Shown: positions 47,970 to 57,436 of the stretch, in pieces
Layout of the letters: the number at the start of each line of letters is the position of its first letter
How positions within the stretch are numbered: position 1 is the stretch's first letter
Assembly: GCA_902702965.1 (NCBI GenBank)
Contig: CACRXP010000021.1
Span: forward strand, 1,706,271 to 1,770,270
Direction: 5' to 3'
Origin: Spirometra erinaceieuropaei
Taxonomy: Eukaryota > Platyhelminthes > Cestoda > Diphyllobothriidea > Diphyllobothriidae
DNA length: 64,000 nt
The notes under the pieces: model-generated
What the model was told of the DNA's origin: nothing
The model's database searches: none
Seen by the model: only the letters and a program-made list of their open reading frames with translations
Translations under genes and position numbers: made by a program

Positions 47970-48851
47970 CTACGCAGAGCGATAGAAAGAAAACGAGTCG
48001 GCATCAGTAGCAGTAGTAGTGGTGGTAGGAGGGAAAGTTAAATCGTTTCAGTGCAAAATGGTTGACAGACTGCAACAAACCTAGTTAGAATGAGGACAGC
48101 TTGGCTGTCCGATTATTTAAATTTAGAGTTCCCTTTTTGATAATTCCTCGACATCGTAGTATACAGAGCGCAGATAAAAGAACTGTTACGTGCAGCACCT
48201 GTTTGTCCTTCTTCCAAGGCGGCACTAAGCCTGCCTTAGCTTTGCATCTCCATAGTCTAAGGAAGAAATAACTGCGACCAGCAAGTTATTTGTATCCGTG
48301 TGAATGGTATTCTCTGCGCGTAACAGAACTCCAAACATTATCAAACACAGCTTACTGAATGCGTTGTCGGTGGTTTAGAGGCTGAACACTAATATTTTAT
48401 GGACATCTTCAAATTCAACCGACTCAAAGAACGATATGTTTGATAATATAGATAAACAGTAGATGACAGTAGACGACGTAGATACAGTAGACGACTAAGT
48501 TCGGAAAATGCCTTCCAAATGTTTTCTAGGCTCAGTGGGACCGCAATATGGATTAACGTACGCATAATCCTACGGAATTTCACTCACTTCAGTATGATGA
48601 CCATTGAATATGCGTATTCACTGTCATATGGGCAGATCACACCTGTTTATCATGCATGTTATCCAATTATATCTGAGGCCCATAAAGATCCCAGCATACT
48701 TAACAGAAAACAAGAAAAATATATTCTTCAACTTTTGCCTCCAGCATTAACGGGCAAACAAAATATTTTGAGACCTGCTTGCATGCTGAACGATCTTGTG
48801 ATTCTAAGCAGTATGCTTTTAAAGCCGAAATCATGTTGACTTTCCCGAGAA

Positions 48852-49245
48852 AGACAAGGAAGACTGGGATGGACATTGTCGGCTTATCAACTGTCTTCAG
48901 TCCATCACATCTAGCCCCTAGGCGTGGAGCATCTAATGCTTGATCCCGCGACCTGTTGGTTCGAACTGGCCTGTCGCTTAGAGGCGTTGTACTCCTAATT
49001 AGCAGGTCGCCAGTTCGAGCCCTAGGTGTTCCACACTTCGGGATCGGCTATGATTGGCTGACGACGGCTGTTAAGTCAGAAATAGCCATTCCAGTGTCCC
49101 TTGTCTTTGTCGGTAATGCCATTCTGCCTATATCATGCGCCGCTGTGCGGCTGCTGGTTGGGCTCGAGAGAAAACTCGTAAGGCACAACGGAACGGGTGA
49201 GTTCCGTAAGAACGATTGGTGAGCGCCCCTCCACTATTGTATATT
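48852..49245. mobile_element. Head-to-head SINE pair in intron
   Basis: Minus-strand fragment at 48852-48960 ('gacaaggaagactgggatgg'), then a plus-strand full-length SINE at ~48960-49245. The plus copy has box-A-like 'ctggcctgtcgcttagaggc', box-B-like 'ggtcgccagttcgagcccta', body 'ggctgacgacggctgttaag', tail 'gtctttgtcggtaatgccat' and the 3' block 'ccgctgtgcggctgctggtt'. It lies in the intron between host exons 4 and 5. Confidence 0.75.
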
Positions 49246-49254
49246 CCCGACCGC

Positions 49255-49440
49255 AACCGACAGGACAACGGGCCCGTGGCTCAGTGGTTAGGGACGTTGG
49301 ACTTTTAACTAACAGGTCGCGAGTTCGAGTCCCAGGTATGACTGGCTAACGACGGCTAATAAGCCAGAGAGAGCCCGTAGGGCACAATTAAATGAGCGAG
49401 TTCCATAAGAACGATCGGTGAGCGCCCTCCACCATTAAAA
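49255..49440 (+). mobile_element. tRNA-derived SINE, internally deleted
   Basis: The tRNA head is well preserved: 'gtggctcagtggttaggg' (box A, 49274-49291) and 'ggtcgcgagttcgagtccca' (box B, 49316). A deletion removes part of the body, after which 'agagcccgtagggcacaatt' and 'cgatcggtgagcgccctcca' follow. It abuts the previous SINE head-to-tail. Confidence 0.8.
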
Positions 49441-50013
49441 TCCCACTTTCGAATCCCAGTATCTCATGAACTAGATCACCTATTACATATTGTTATTTCT
49501 TCACCGCTGACCGAACTCTTCATATCAGACCTCGCGAAACCCATATTTCCCAGACGTTTACACCCATTTACTTTTCCCAACTCCTCCTCAATGTGGTCAA
49601 CTACCCATCCCTTAATGCAAAGCTAACAAAACTGCGCAAATTATATACCACTTGACTGATTGCCTGCCTCGACATTACGTGATTCTTTGGCAATATCCAA
49701 AACGGTGTTTGTTTTAACTGACTGTGTCTTGACATATCTAGTGCAATTGGGATCATTCACTTCATTTAACTGCTGCGGGTTCTTACATTTAAATCTTATC
49801 AATCCTAACCGGAGACACATTGTTTTCGATACACCATTTAACGACTCAAATTAGCCGATGGTGTCCCGCTCTAAACAGGCCGTTTCTGACTATGCACTTA
49901 AACCAGTTTGTACTTTATTGGAAGTCTTTCGTGAAGTTATGCACGCATTATGAGCGAAATCGTTCACTGCATCTGTGCTGCAGATATGGTAAATCAACAG
50001 GAATTCATATAAC

Positions 50014-50400
50014 ACAATCTTCATACCTTAAATAATGGGTAGCTGAGCAACTTCCCGAGGACGTAATAATGGCGGATACCACGGAGACGTTCAAGCAAAG
50101 ACTCGATGCATATTTGCTTGGACACTATCGCTTGTCTGAACAGAACAGCTCTGTGGTGTTAAACCAACGCCTTGCATACTCATACCGCTAATGCAGATGA
50201 CCGTCATTACATTTTACTGAAATTATCTACAACTGAATGTTCTTAAGTTTTGGTTCTACATTTTCACTGAAAATATTATGTTAAATGTGTATATTACTGA
50301 CAATATTTCAGTACCATGTTTATTTATAGTGAAATATTGCATGTACCGTTTACAATAGGGTTTTCAAAGGCATTGCCTATTACTCTTAAAATATACTGAC
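50014..50400 (+). mobile_element. Non-LTR retrotransposon (LINE) 3' end
   Basis: Plus strand at ~50036-50155 encodes WVAEQLPEDVIMADTTETFK, then QRLDAYLLGHY. This matches the conserved C-terminus of CR1/RTE-like RT proteins (W..LP..VV.A.T...FK..LD). The following ~220 bp is AT-rich 3' sequence, part of which recurs in reverse at 40527. The copy is heavily 5'-truncated and lies in a host intron. Confidence 0.65.
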
Positions 50401-50799
50401 CTATATACTGACTGACCTAACAAATCTCTTTTTGAAATGCGTGCGCCGCTGGTTTCTCACAGGTGCGCCTGATACTAGAAACAACCAAATTTTAACGTAG
50501 AATTTGGGAAATGCTTGCATGCGACCATGCATAGTGTAGGTTCCACTTAAAGCAGCATTCGAAGTCGAAGAAGGGCATGCGACATGTGTGTACACGAGGT
50601 CGGGGCCTCGAATAAGTGTTATAAGGCACTGAAACAGAAATGCAGTCCATATCTGGGACGGGGAGGTCTCTTTTATTATGCGAAATCCTGTGGTCATAGC
50701 TTCCTTGCAGGACAGAGAATATTAATTCACTCAGTGCATTACAACAGTTACTAGATCATGGTGAAGTCGAATTCAACATTCGACAGCGCTAAGACTCAC

Positions 50800-51105
50800 C
50801 CATGCGTTCCGAGTCCACGCCAGAGAAAGCAGTGAAAAGCGAGGTGACATTGGCTGCGAGTGACAAGGAAATCATTTTGCGCACTATTGGTTTTCTTGTT
50901 TCATAGGTTCCCGGATAATCAACCAGGTCAAAATGCTGATCCATTAGCTCAATAATTCGAGACTTTGCTGCCTGACGGTGAAGAGGTGAGTATGTGAATG
51001 CGGAAGTACTGAAGGCCGGCTGCGGGAGGACAGCCTTCAGGCAGTGCATCTGGCCGTTTAGATTGAATGTCAACGTTGCAGACCCGGTGAGCTCCGCTCG
51101 ATAAG
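50800..51105 (-). CDS. VWA5A-like: VWA5A-like protein, exon 4 of those seen
   Basis: 306 bp. The acceptor is ...cttattcttgcag (51106-51118) and the donor GTGAGT (50799-50794). It encodes YRAELTGSATLTFNLNGQMH, then a YSPLHRQAAKSRIIELMDQH segment, and later MISLSLAANVTSLFTAFSGV. In VWA5A-type proteins the domain after VWA contains an 'LHRLAAKSLI...' helix followed by 'LSL..GV.S.FTAF', which matches closely. The exon starts and ends in phase 1, joining exons 3 and 5 without a frame break. There is no internal stop. Confidence 0.85.
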
Positions 51106-51199
51106 CTGCAAGAATAAGAACGTGCTAAGGTTTAACAAAACCATGATCATAACGAGAAAGGGCCTCTGACTTATATGTATACATATATATATTAAAGGT

Positions 51200-51670
51200 A
51201 TTATACCGTACTCCCGACCTAGATACTTGCTAAAAGTCCAGACACGTGTTTCGCCGATATTCTGCCGTTGCGTGACACAGCTGCGAGGGGTTTGGCTCTT
51301 CAGTGGGACCCCCAGCGTTCTCTAGCGGTTTCTGGTATAGGAACTCCAGAAAATAATCAGGTGAATAATTTCAGAAATTAATCAGTGCAGAACTATGAGT
51401 TAAATATCGGGGACATGACATTTTAGGGTCAGAACCGAAATTTCAATGAACATTTGAGTCGAAGACAATCAACTACTGTGGAATAACCACGTAATGCCCA
51501 TTCTACAAACAAGTAGTACTACGAGCAGTATGAAATCCATATAGTTAAAGTATTATACCGTACTCCCGACGTAGATACTTGCTAAAAGCCCAGACACGTG
51601 TTTCGCCGATATTCTGCCGCTGCGTGACACAGCTGCGAGGGGTTCGGCTCTTCTGTGGGACCCCCAGCGT
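51200..51670. repeat. Two copies of a ~125-bp hammerhead-like block
   Basis: 'ttataccgtactcccgacct' to 'gggacccccagcgttc' occurs at 51200-51320 and again at 51550-51672. Between and after them, 'aacatttgagtcgaagacaa' (51453) recurs at 52782, so a larger unit of about 350 bp plus SINEs was partly duplicated. Confidence 0.7.
51238..51306 (-). ncRNA. Hammerhead-like motif with long loop II (class 4)
   Basis: On the minus strand: CCA, CTGAAGA, GCC, a 38-base loop, GGC, GAA, palindrome ACACGTGT, C, TGG. CCA/TGG would be stem I, GCC/GGC stem II and ACAC/GTGT a dimer-type stem III, with GUC at the cut site. The loop II is unusually long. The second copy (51660-51590) has CAGAAGA, so its core is mutated. 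Confidence 0.4.
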
Positions 51671-51672
51671 TC

Positions 51673-52010
51673 ACCGATCGTTCATACGGAACTCACTCCT
51701 TCCGTTGTGCCTTAAGGGCTCTCTCTCGCGCCCAACCAGCAGCCGCACACCGGCGCATGATACATGGGCAGAATGGCATTACCGACAAAGGCAAGGGAGA
51801 CTGGAATGGCCATTTCTGGCAAGGCAACGGGCTTGTGGCCCGGTGGATAGAGGCGTGGACTTCTAAACCGACAGGTCGCGAGTTCGAGGCTCGGGTGTTC
51901 CACACTTCGGGCTTGGGTATGGCTGGCTGAAGACGGCTAATAAGCCAGAAATGACCATTCCAGTCTCCCTTGTCTTTGTCGGTAATGCAATTCTGCCTAT
52001 ATAGATATAT
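51673..52010. mobile_element. Head-to-head SINE pair
   Basis: The minus-strand 3' half (51673-51820, 'ggcagaatggcattaccgac') directly joins a plus-strand SINE (51823-52010) with box-A-like 'gtggcccggtggatagaggc' and box-B-like 'ggtcgcgagttcgaggctcg', body 'ggctaataagccagaaatga' and a TA-rich end. Confidence 0.85.
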
Positions 52011-52017
52011 GTATATA

Positions 52018-52144
52018 CATAATACATGAGCAGCTCGCTAAGAGTGCAACAGGCCAGACGCAGACAGCTGTTTCACGGTCGTTACCGGTCTTCAGTGCGT
52101 CATAGGCCTGTTGCACTCTTAGCGGGATGCTCATGTATTATATG
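52018..52144 (-). ncRNA. Hammerhead ribozyme in a long hairpin (class 3)
   Basis: Minus strand. The core at 52101-52057 reads GACGCA, CTGAAGA, C-CGGT-aacg-ACCG-T, GAA, ACAGCTGT, C, TGCGTC. GACGCA/TGCGTC form a perfect 6-bp stem I, CGGT/ACCG is stem II with tetraloop AACG, and ACAG/CTGT is stem III, a palindrome. The 10.1-11.1 pair is a C/U mismatch. Outside the core, arms of about 37 bases on each side ('ctaagagtgcaacaggcc' and its complement) extend stem I almost perfectly out to 'catgtattat'. Core and cleavage site are intact. Confidence 0.75.
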
Positions 52145-52285
52145 TGGTATGTTTCCTTTGACACAGCGTTCATTGTCGACAGTAGCAAGCTGGCGGGCGG
52201 ACAGAATGGGATCGAGTGAGATTCTTACCACAACAGTGAGGGTCAAACGCCCACTTGACACACACACATATATATAATGGTAGGG

Positions 52286-52682
52286 GGCGCTCACCGATCG
52301 TTCATACGGAACTCAATCGTTCCGTTGTGCCTTATGGACTCTCTCTCGAGCTTAGCCAGCAGCCGCACAGCGGCGCATGATATATAGGCAGAATGATATT
52401 ACCGACAAAGACAAGGGAGACTGGAATGGCCATTTCTGGCTTATTAGCCGTCGTCAGCCAGCCATACCCAAGCCCGAAAACCGACAACCCAACGGGCTCG
52501 TGGCCCGGTGAGTAGAGGCGTTGACTTCTAAACCAACAGGTCGCGAGTTCGAGGCTCGGGTGTTCCACACTTCGGGCTTGGGTATGGCTGGCTGACGACG
52601 GCTAATAAGCCAGAAATGGCCATTCCAGTCTCCCTTGTCTTTGTCGGCAATAGCATTCTGCATATATATATATATATATATA
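52286..52682. mobile_element. Head-to-head SINE pair with (TA)n end
   Basis: Minus-strand SINE 52286-52483 (3' block 'cttagccagcagccgcacag', tail, body) joined to a plus-strand SINE 52490-52663. The plus copy has 'gtggcccggtgagtagaggc' and 'ggtcgcgagttcgaggctcg', and ends 'attctgcatatatatatata'. The same arrangement occurs at 51673-52010. Confidence 0.85.
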
Positions 52683-52978
52683 TAGCTGGCTAAAAATTTA
52701 TAAATTATTCAGTGTATGACATGGAGTTAAGTCTCTATGACAAAACCTTTTAGAGCCAGACCGAAAACTTTTAATAAACATTTGAGTCGAAGACAACAAA
52801 CTACTGCGGAATATCGGCGAGCCACCTGCCCGGAATTTAAGATGCTTCCTTCGACGTAAATACGATACAATACCATTTTTATTTATATATATAAGTACAT
52901 CAGCATGAGTGGAAATTCGAGTTCCAGATGAATTACCCCGTCCACCATCCCCAAGAGGGTGCTAAGAAAGAAAGACGA

Positions 52979-54460
52979 TTTTCCGTGGATGGAAAATCAC
53001 ACATTTACATACTCTGCAAATAGGAAGCCATATGGCGTTCATAACAGTTAGCAGTGGATTTGAGCAATATTATAAAAGGTTAGATGATAGTTGGTAGCCC
53101 TCCTGACACAGCAAACTCAAAGCTGCCTGTCAATCGGGACCGGTGATAATAGGGGCTATACGGGTGGGACAACTGTGTGGACGGGTAAATGGCGATTGTA
53201 GTATATGTTAGGAATTGACACTCCTGGTAAAGTGGAAGTCTAATTTAGATTAAATGAAAAATACAAGGAAGGTATGGAAATGAGCAAGGAGACTTTGAAC
53301 GGTGTGTGGAATAAATGCATCCTAGCCTCAGATTGGAAAGAAAAGCAAGTGAAGGCGAACAACCAATGGGAAGAAGGCAACTGGTCCGAAGGTCATTCCG
53401 CAGTGTGTGCGATAGAACTCCATCCAACATAATGAACAGAAGGACACGAGAGTCAAGCTGCGGCACGCGGAACGCCTCAGCGCAATCCGGGTAAGACTTT
53501 TATGCGAAAAATTGGTTTGGGCGAAAGAGAAAGTCCGTAAATAATGAGGCAGTCGAAAGCTACCTCTGCTAATGAAAGTTGATAAAGGGTAAGCCTCATT
53601 GGCATCGTTACCGGTGCCAATCCGCCCAAAATAGTACCTCTACAATGAATGAGGCAGTCAAGAGCTACCTCTTCTTATGAAAGTTGATGTAGGGAAAGCC
53701 TCATTGTCATCGTTACCGGTGCCCAGGATAGTACTTCCAACATGAATCTGGTACAGGTAATACAGAACGCATGCAAATTTGGAAGTATAATGAGAACGTA
53801 ATCATAGCTACTGAAATCAAGCCAGTAGGTACGGTTGTGGATTCTGTGGGCACGGTTGCCAACTACCTATTCTAATGAAATTTGACATAGGCTAAGCCTC
53901 ATTTTCATCGTTACCGGGTGCAAATCTGCTCAGGATAGTACCTCTAAAATGAATCTGATACAGGTAATACAGCGTGCGCGTGAGTTTAGAAGCATAGTAA
54001 GAACGCAATCACAGGTACTGAAATCGATCCAGTAGGTACCATTGTGAAGTCTGTGGGCACCGCTACCAACTATCATCTTACCTTATAAAATTTACAGGCA
54101 ACATTGGTAAGTACAGAGGCACGATATTTTGTGAACAGGCATTTCATGACATTAAAAACTCTCGCAACTAGGAACCTCTTTAAAACTGAATCACGCCTTT
54201 CCTTCAGGGTAAATAAAACGTAATCCTCTACAAAATGAGTGAAAGAACGAATATGTGTATATATATTTTCTATCGAATATAATTAAATTTTTAAGGGCAT
54301 CGAAAATCGACGAGAAAAATGTATGTCACTTCAGTAACCATTTTTAACAGAGTCTGGTTTTCGCATGCGACCGAAAAGGAGTTTGTTCAAAATCCCGCAT
54401 CCCAGGGTAACTGAATTATTATAAAATTATGTTGCAGAATGAATAATTTGACAACAGATG
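52979..54460. mobile_element. Foldback element family A, copy 6, interrupted
   Basis: The centre block 'ttttccgtggatggaaaatc' at 52980 and 'agcagtggatttgagcaata' at 53050 continue at 54084 with 'tataaaatttacaggcaaca' and the right arm to ~54460. The outermost ~80 bases of the right arm and the whole left arm are missing. A 1,007-bp element sits in the middle. Confidence 0.75.
53077..54083. mobile_element. Nonautonomous DNA transposon with TIRs and TATAAA duplication
   Basis: The left end AGGTTAGATGATAGTTGGTA mirrors the right end TACCAACTATCATCTTACCT (20-bp terminal inverted repeat, one mismatch). TATAAA lies on both sides (53071-53076 and 54084-54089), and removal of one copy restores the foldback sequence. 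Inside are three diverged direct repeats around 'aagcctcat..catcgttaccgg' (near 53591, 53697 and 53895). No transposase ORF. The superfamily is unclear. Confidence 0.85.
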
Positions 54461-54629
54461 CAACAGATGCGTCATTGATGTTTCGCTGTGAGGTTTCCGC
54501 AATAAGGCAAATATAGGCAGCCGCATAGCGGCTTTTTTCACTTGAGTAAACGCAGTTCCCTAAGTGAATACCGTGGCGCATGCATTGTCAAATATGTATG
54601 TCAATATTATTTGGTGATCTATTTCAGAA

Positions 54630-54935
54630 ATCAACGAAACCGACATCTACCCTCAGCCGGTGGTGGTCCTGTAACGCCCCTCGGCGCGAACAGAATTGTT
54701 TGAATGTGTGAACACTTTTGGCGCGAGGACCTAGGGTGGAGATGGTGTAGTCGCGTGTCGGTGAAGTGGCCGTTGTCCCTTCCTCTCTCTTCCGCCGATC
54801 CCTCCCCCCTCGCTGTACCGTAACGTAACGTCCGTATCGCTCGTCTCCTCGCTACATCGGCAACCCCCTCGGCCCCTCCCTGCAGTTGCCCCCAGCGCTG
54901 CGCTCCCCACCGGTTTACTAGCTGGCACTTTGGCA
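54630..54935. other. GC-rich block in host intron
   Basis: Markedly GC-rich with an open minus-strand frame of 119 codons (54990-54631; contains GGAEGVADVARRRAIRTL). It resembles a repeat-derived ORF more than a host exon; no splice sites consistent with the VWA5A-like gene were found. Confidence 0.3.
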
Positions 54936-55184
54936 TCGCCTCTCCACCCAGACAGGTCATTCTACAGATGTTGCCATCCTTCCTGTACAATTACGATTAT
55001 CATACGTTTTCCCCGTGCAAACTCGTCATATTACACTTTATCCCTTATTCGACATGCCTTCTTCTCGTGTGTATGGATGTGTATCAAGGAATGCTAACAG
55101 TTCCGTTCAGGTCTACCGCGGCCAAGATCTCTTATCAGCGTTCTCTTACTTCGGTGTGTACTATCGTTGACGTCCTCGGCCGCT

Positions 55185-55430
55185 ACAGCCCTACTTCGAG
55201 CGCCTGTCACAACGCTTTCTTAATGGCCAATCAGACTCAAGGCCGAGTCAGAGATGGCCTTTCGTAAGACCACGTGTCATATTGGAGTAGGAAGCACCTG
55301 TGATAGCTCTATTCAGAGCGCCTCTCACAACGCTAAGCCCCTAGCGGGTGCCTGCGTATGCACACCAGGGCTTCCCAAACGAGCAATCAGATTCAAGGCC
55401 GAGTCAAACGTGATCTGTCTTAGGACGCTT
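55185..55430. repeat. Imperfect tandem duplication
   Basis: 'gagcgcctgtcacaacgctt' (55198) and 'atcagactcaaggccgagtc' (55232) recur as 'gagcgcctctcacaacgcta' (55317) and 'atcagattcaaggccgagtc' (55387). The unit is about 120-155 bp, with an insertion in the second copy. Confidence 0.65.
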
Positions 55431-55649
55431 TGACGTATTCCCTGATGTGCCCTCGTCTAGCTACCAACGCCCTCCCCAGTTATACTGTACAGAATAAGTC
55501 ACACTCCCAAATGGCGTCCAGCTTCTCTTCCCATTTAGGACCCGACCTAGACATCTGCGAAAGGTCTCCCCAAAACTGTCACAGAGGGAATATTGCTAAT
55601 AGAAGGAAAAGAGACAATTCCCAGAAAGAAGTCTTGAAGAATGAGACGC

Positions 55650-57350
55650 AATCGCTGGGACAAGAGCTTTATTATCCTGACGTTTCAGATTCCTGCTCGA
55701 ACCCATCATCATGGACGACAGCAGAACGGGTGGCTCATGCACATGGGGCTGCAGTATTTATAGTATGCGCTCGCCATGCTACCGCATACCTACGAACATT
55801 CACGGCCCCCGCCTTCATGAGGAATCGTCGCACTTGGTGTGCTAATTGTTTTCTGGCCGACATTCGCGTCGTTAATTGCTGCAATTTCATCACATGCGTC
55901 GGATGTTGGAGATGATTGTTCGACCATCTGACCCACCGATCCTGGAGTTGGGAAAAGTGTTCACCTGTGCGCTCCCCGTGTGACTAATTACTCCGCCTAG
56001 GCGAAGTCTCAGCATCGAGTATGGAAGAGGAAGGTCGTTGCACTCGTTAATGGAGTCGGGGCCAGTAAAGCATGACACAAGCAGCTTCCAGCTCACGCGG
56101 TTGTCACCTCTTGCGAGAATTTCGGCCTCGTCAAATGGGCCGTAACTTGAGAGCTGGCGTCATTTCTCCGCACCGGTGCAGCGTGTTTGGCCATTCTCGT
56201 TCGGAACTGTCTTCCAGTTTCTCCGACGTAGTTGCTTTGTCCGCAACTGCACCAGATCCGAAAAAACGACTCCAGACGTTTCTTGCCGTGGCAACGGGTC
56301 TTTCGGTTTCATTGCCTGAGGCCTGATGGTTGCTCCGGTCTATGTACAACTCCAACCCCAAGTGGTGCGAGAAGGCGGTCGCCAGCTTCCGAAACGTTCT
56401 TAACATATGGAAGCGCCCGCCAAGATTTGGTGTTCCTGTGGTTAGGCCTTTCGTCACTTTTCCGTATGCATCGGTTGACAAAGTTGAACGGATAGCCATT
56501 GGCTTTGAATACCCGTCGGGGTATTAGTTCGGCAATCTTGTCTTCCGGCTCACTGCAGTGCGTTTCGACACGCCGATAGAGCGTCCTTACACAACTGCAT
56601 TTGTGGCTGATTGGGTGGTTACTGTTGAAGTTCAGTACTTGCATCGTATTTGTCGCTTTCCTGAACACTTTGGTCTTTAGTCCACTGCAATCTTTGCGGC
56701 GTACAAGGACATCCAGAAAGACCAGCTGGTTGTTCTCTTCCTCCGTCATCGTAAATTCAACTTCGGGGAAGAAGGCGTTGAGATGTTCTTTGAATGTCAG
56801 CACCTGATCCCGTTAGATGACGACGAAGGTATCATCCACATACCGGGTCCAGGACCGCCTCGGCGATGAATCCCGAAATCGGCGAACCCGTTGTTGTGCC
56901 CTTTACCTGTTCGTAGATGGTCCCGTCGAACGTGAAGTACGTCCTGAGACAAAGCTTCAAGAGCTGAAGAACTTGGGCGCGTCCAAGGGGGAATATGTCA
57001 CCGGTACAGACTTCACATGTGTTGAAGGTGAACCAGCTAGACACCCATACGTGTAACACAAATATGCATCTCCCAAACTCCGCATTACCAGAATGCATGG
57101 TCAGGTCTACTTGAGATGAATCCTACGACTGCCAGAAGGCCATGGCAGTCTCAGTGTCCCCAATGTCGGTCTCAATTTCTTCGCCTTTTTTCGGACATCA
57201 GTCAATTGCTCGAGCTTGTCATCCGAGTGATGAACGGCGCAGGTGAGCGGCACCGAGTTATTTTTGGTTAAATATCTGTTTTTATCTCTGATGATGAGTT
57301 CGAGCAGGAATCCGAAACGTCGGGTGAATAAAGCTCTTGTCCCAACGATC
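55650..57350 (-). mobile_element. Penelope-like element, longest copy, RT and GIY-YIG
   Basis: Minus strand, in the intron just downstream of host exon 3. From the right: N-terminal residues at ~57270-57130 (SDDKLEQLTDVRKKAKKLRP), RT motifs at ~56960-56870 (TYFTFDGTIYEQVKG, GSPISGFIAEAVL), the catalytic YVDD at 56842-56831 followed six codons later by a stop (56815-56813), then LTFKEHLNAFFPEVEFTMTE to ANGYPFNFVNRC and LPYVKNVSEAGDRLLAPLGV, a frameshifted GIY-YIG domain (~56320-56100) and the tail. A small deletion shifts the frame before YVDD. The outer ends carry a hammerhead motif in opposite orientations. Not functional. Confidence 0.88.
57284..57325 (+). ncRNA. Hammerhead motif, class 1, at the PLE 5' end, inverted
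   Basis: ATCT, CTGATGA, U, stem II GAGTTC-gagcag-GAATCC (one mismatch and one wobble), GAAACGTC, GGGT. Stem I is ATCT/GGGT with two wobbles, instead of GTCT/AGGC elsewhere; the outer G-C pair is replaced by A-U on both sides. The partner motif at the other end of this element (55712-55676, minus) has ATGATGA and is inactive. Confidence 0.6.
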
Positions 57351-57436
57351 GTGTCTCCCTCATATGTAGGTGTGCGTCGACAGTTACACAGCAACAACCA
57401 ATGAAAGAGCAGGGCAGTCTCTCCCAACTAACTCAC

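Larger units (their letters stand above)
51106..57436 (-). other. 6.3-kb host intron packed with mobile elements
   Basis: Intron 3 of the VWA5A-like gene as seen here. It holds, from right to left, a PLE, tandem and GC-rich repeats, foldback A6 with a nested DNA transposon, two SINE pairs and two hammerhead-bearing blocks. Neighbouring introns without transposons are only 126 and 150 bp. Confidence 0.75.

Noticed and set aside
49274..49335. Apparent tRNA gene (boxes A and B)
   Set aside because: No closing acceptor stem; the head continues into the SINE body and tail, as in the other copies.
54631..54990. GC-rich 119-codon minus-strand ORF as a further exon of the VWA5A-like gene
   Set aside because: It lies between exons 3 and 4, which already join in phase and in family order, and its residues do not match the family.
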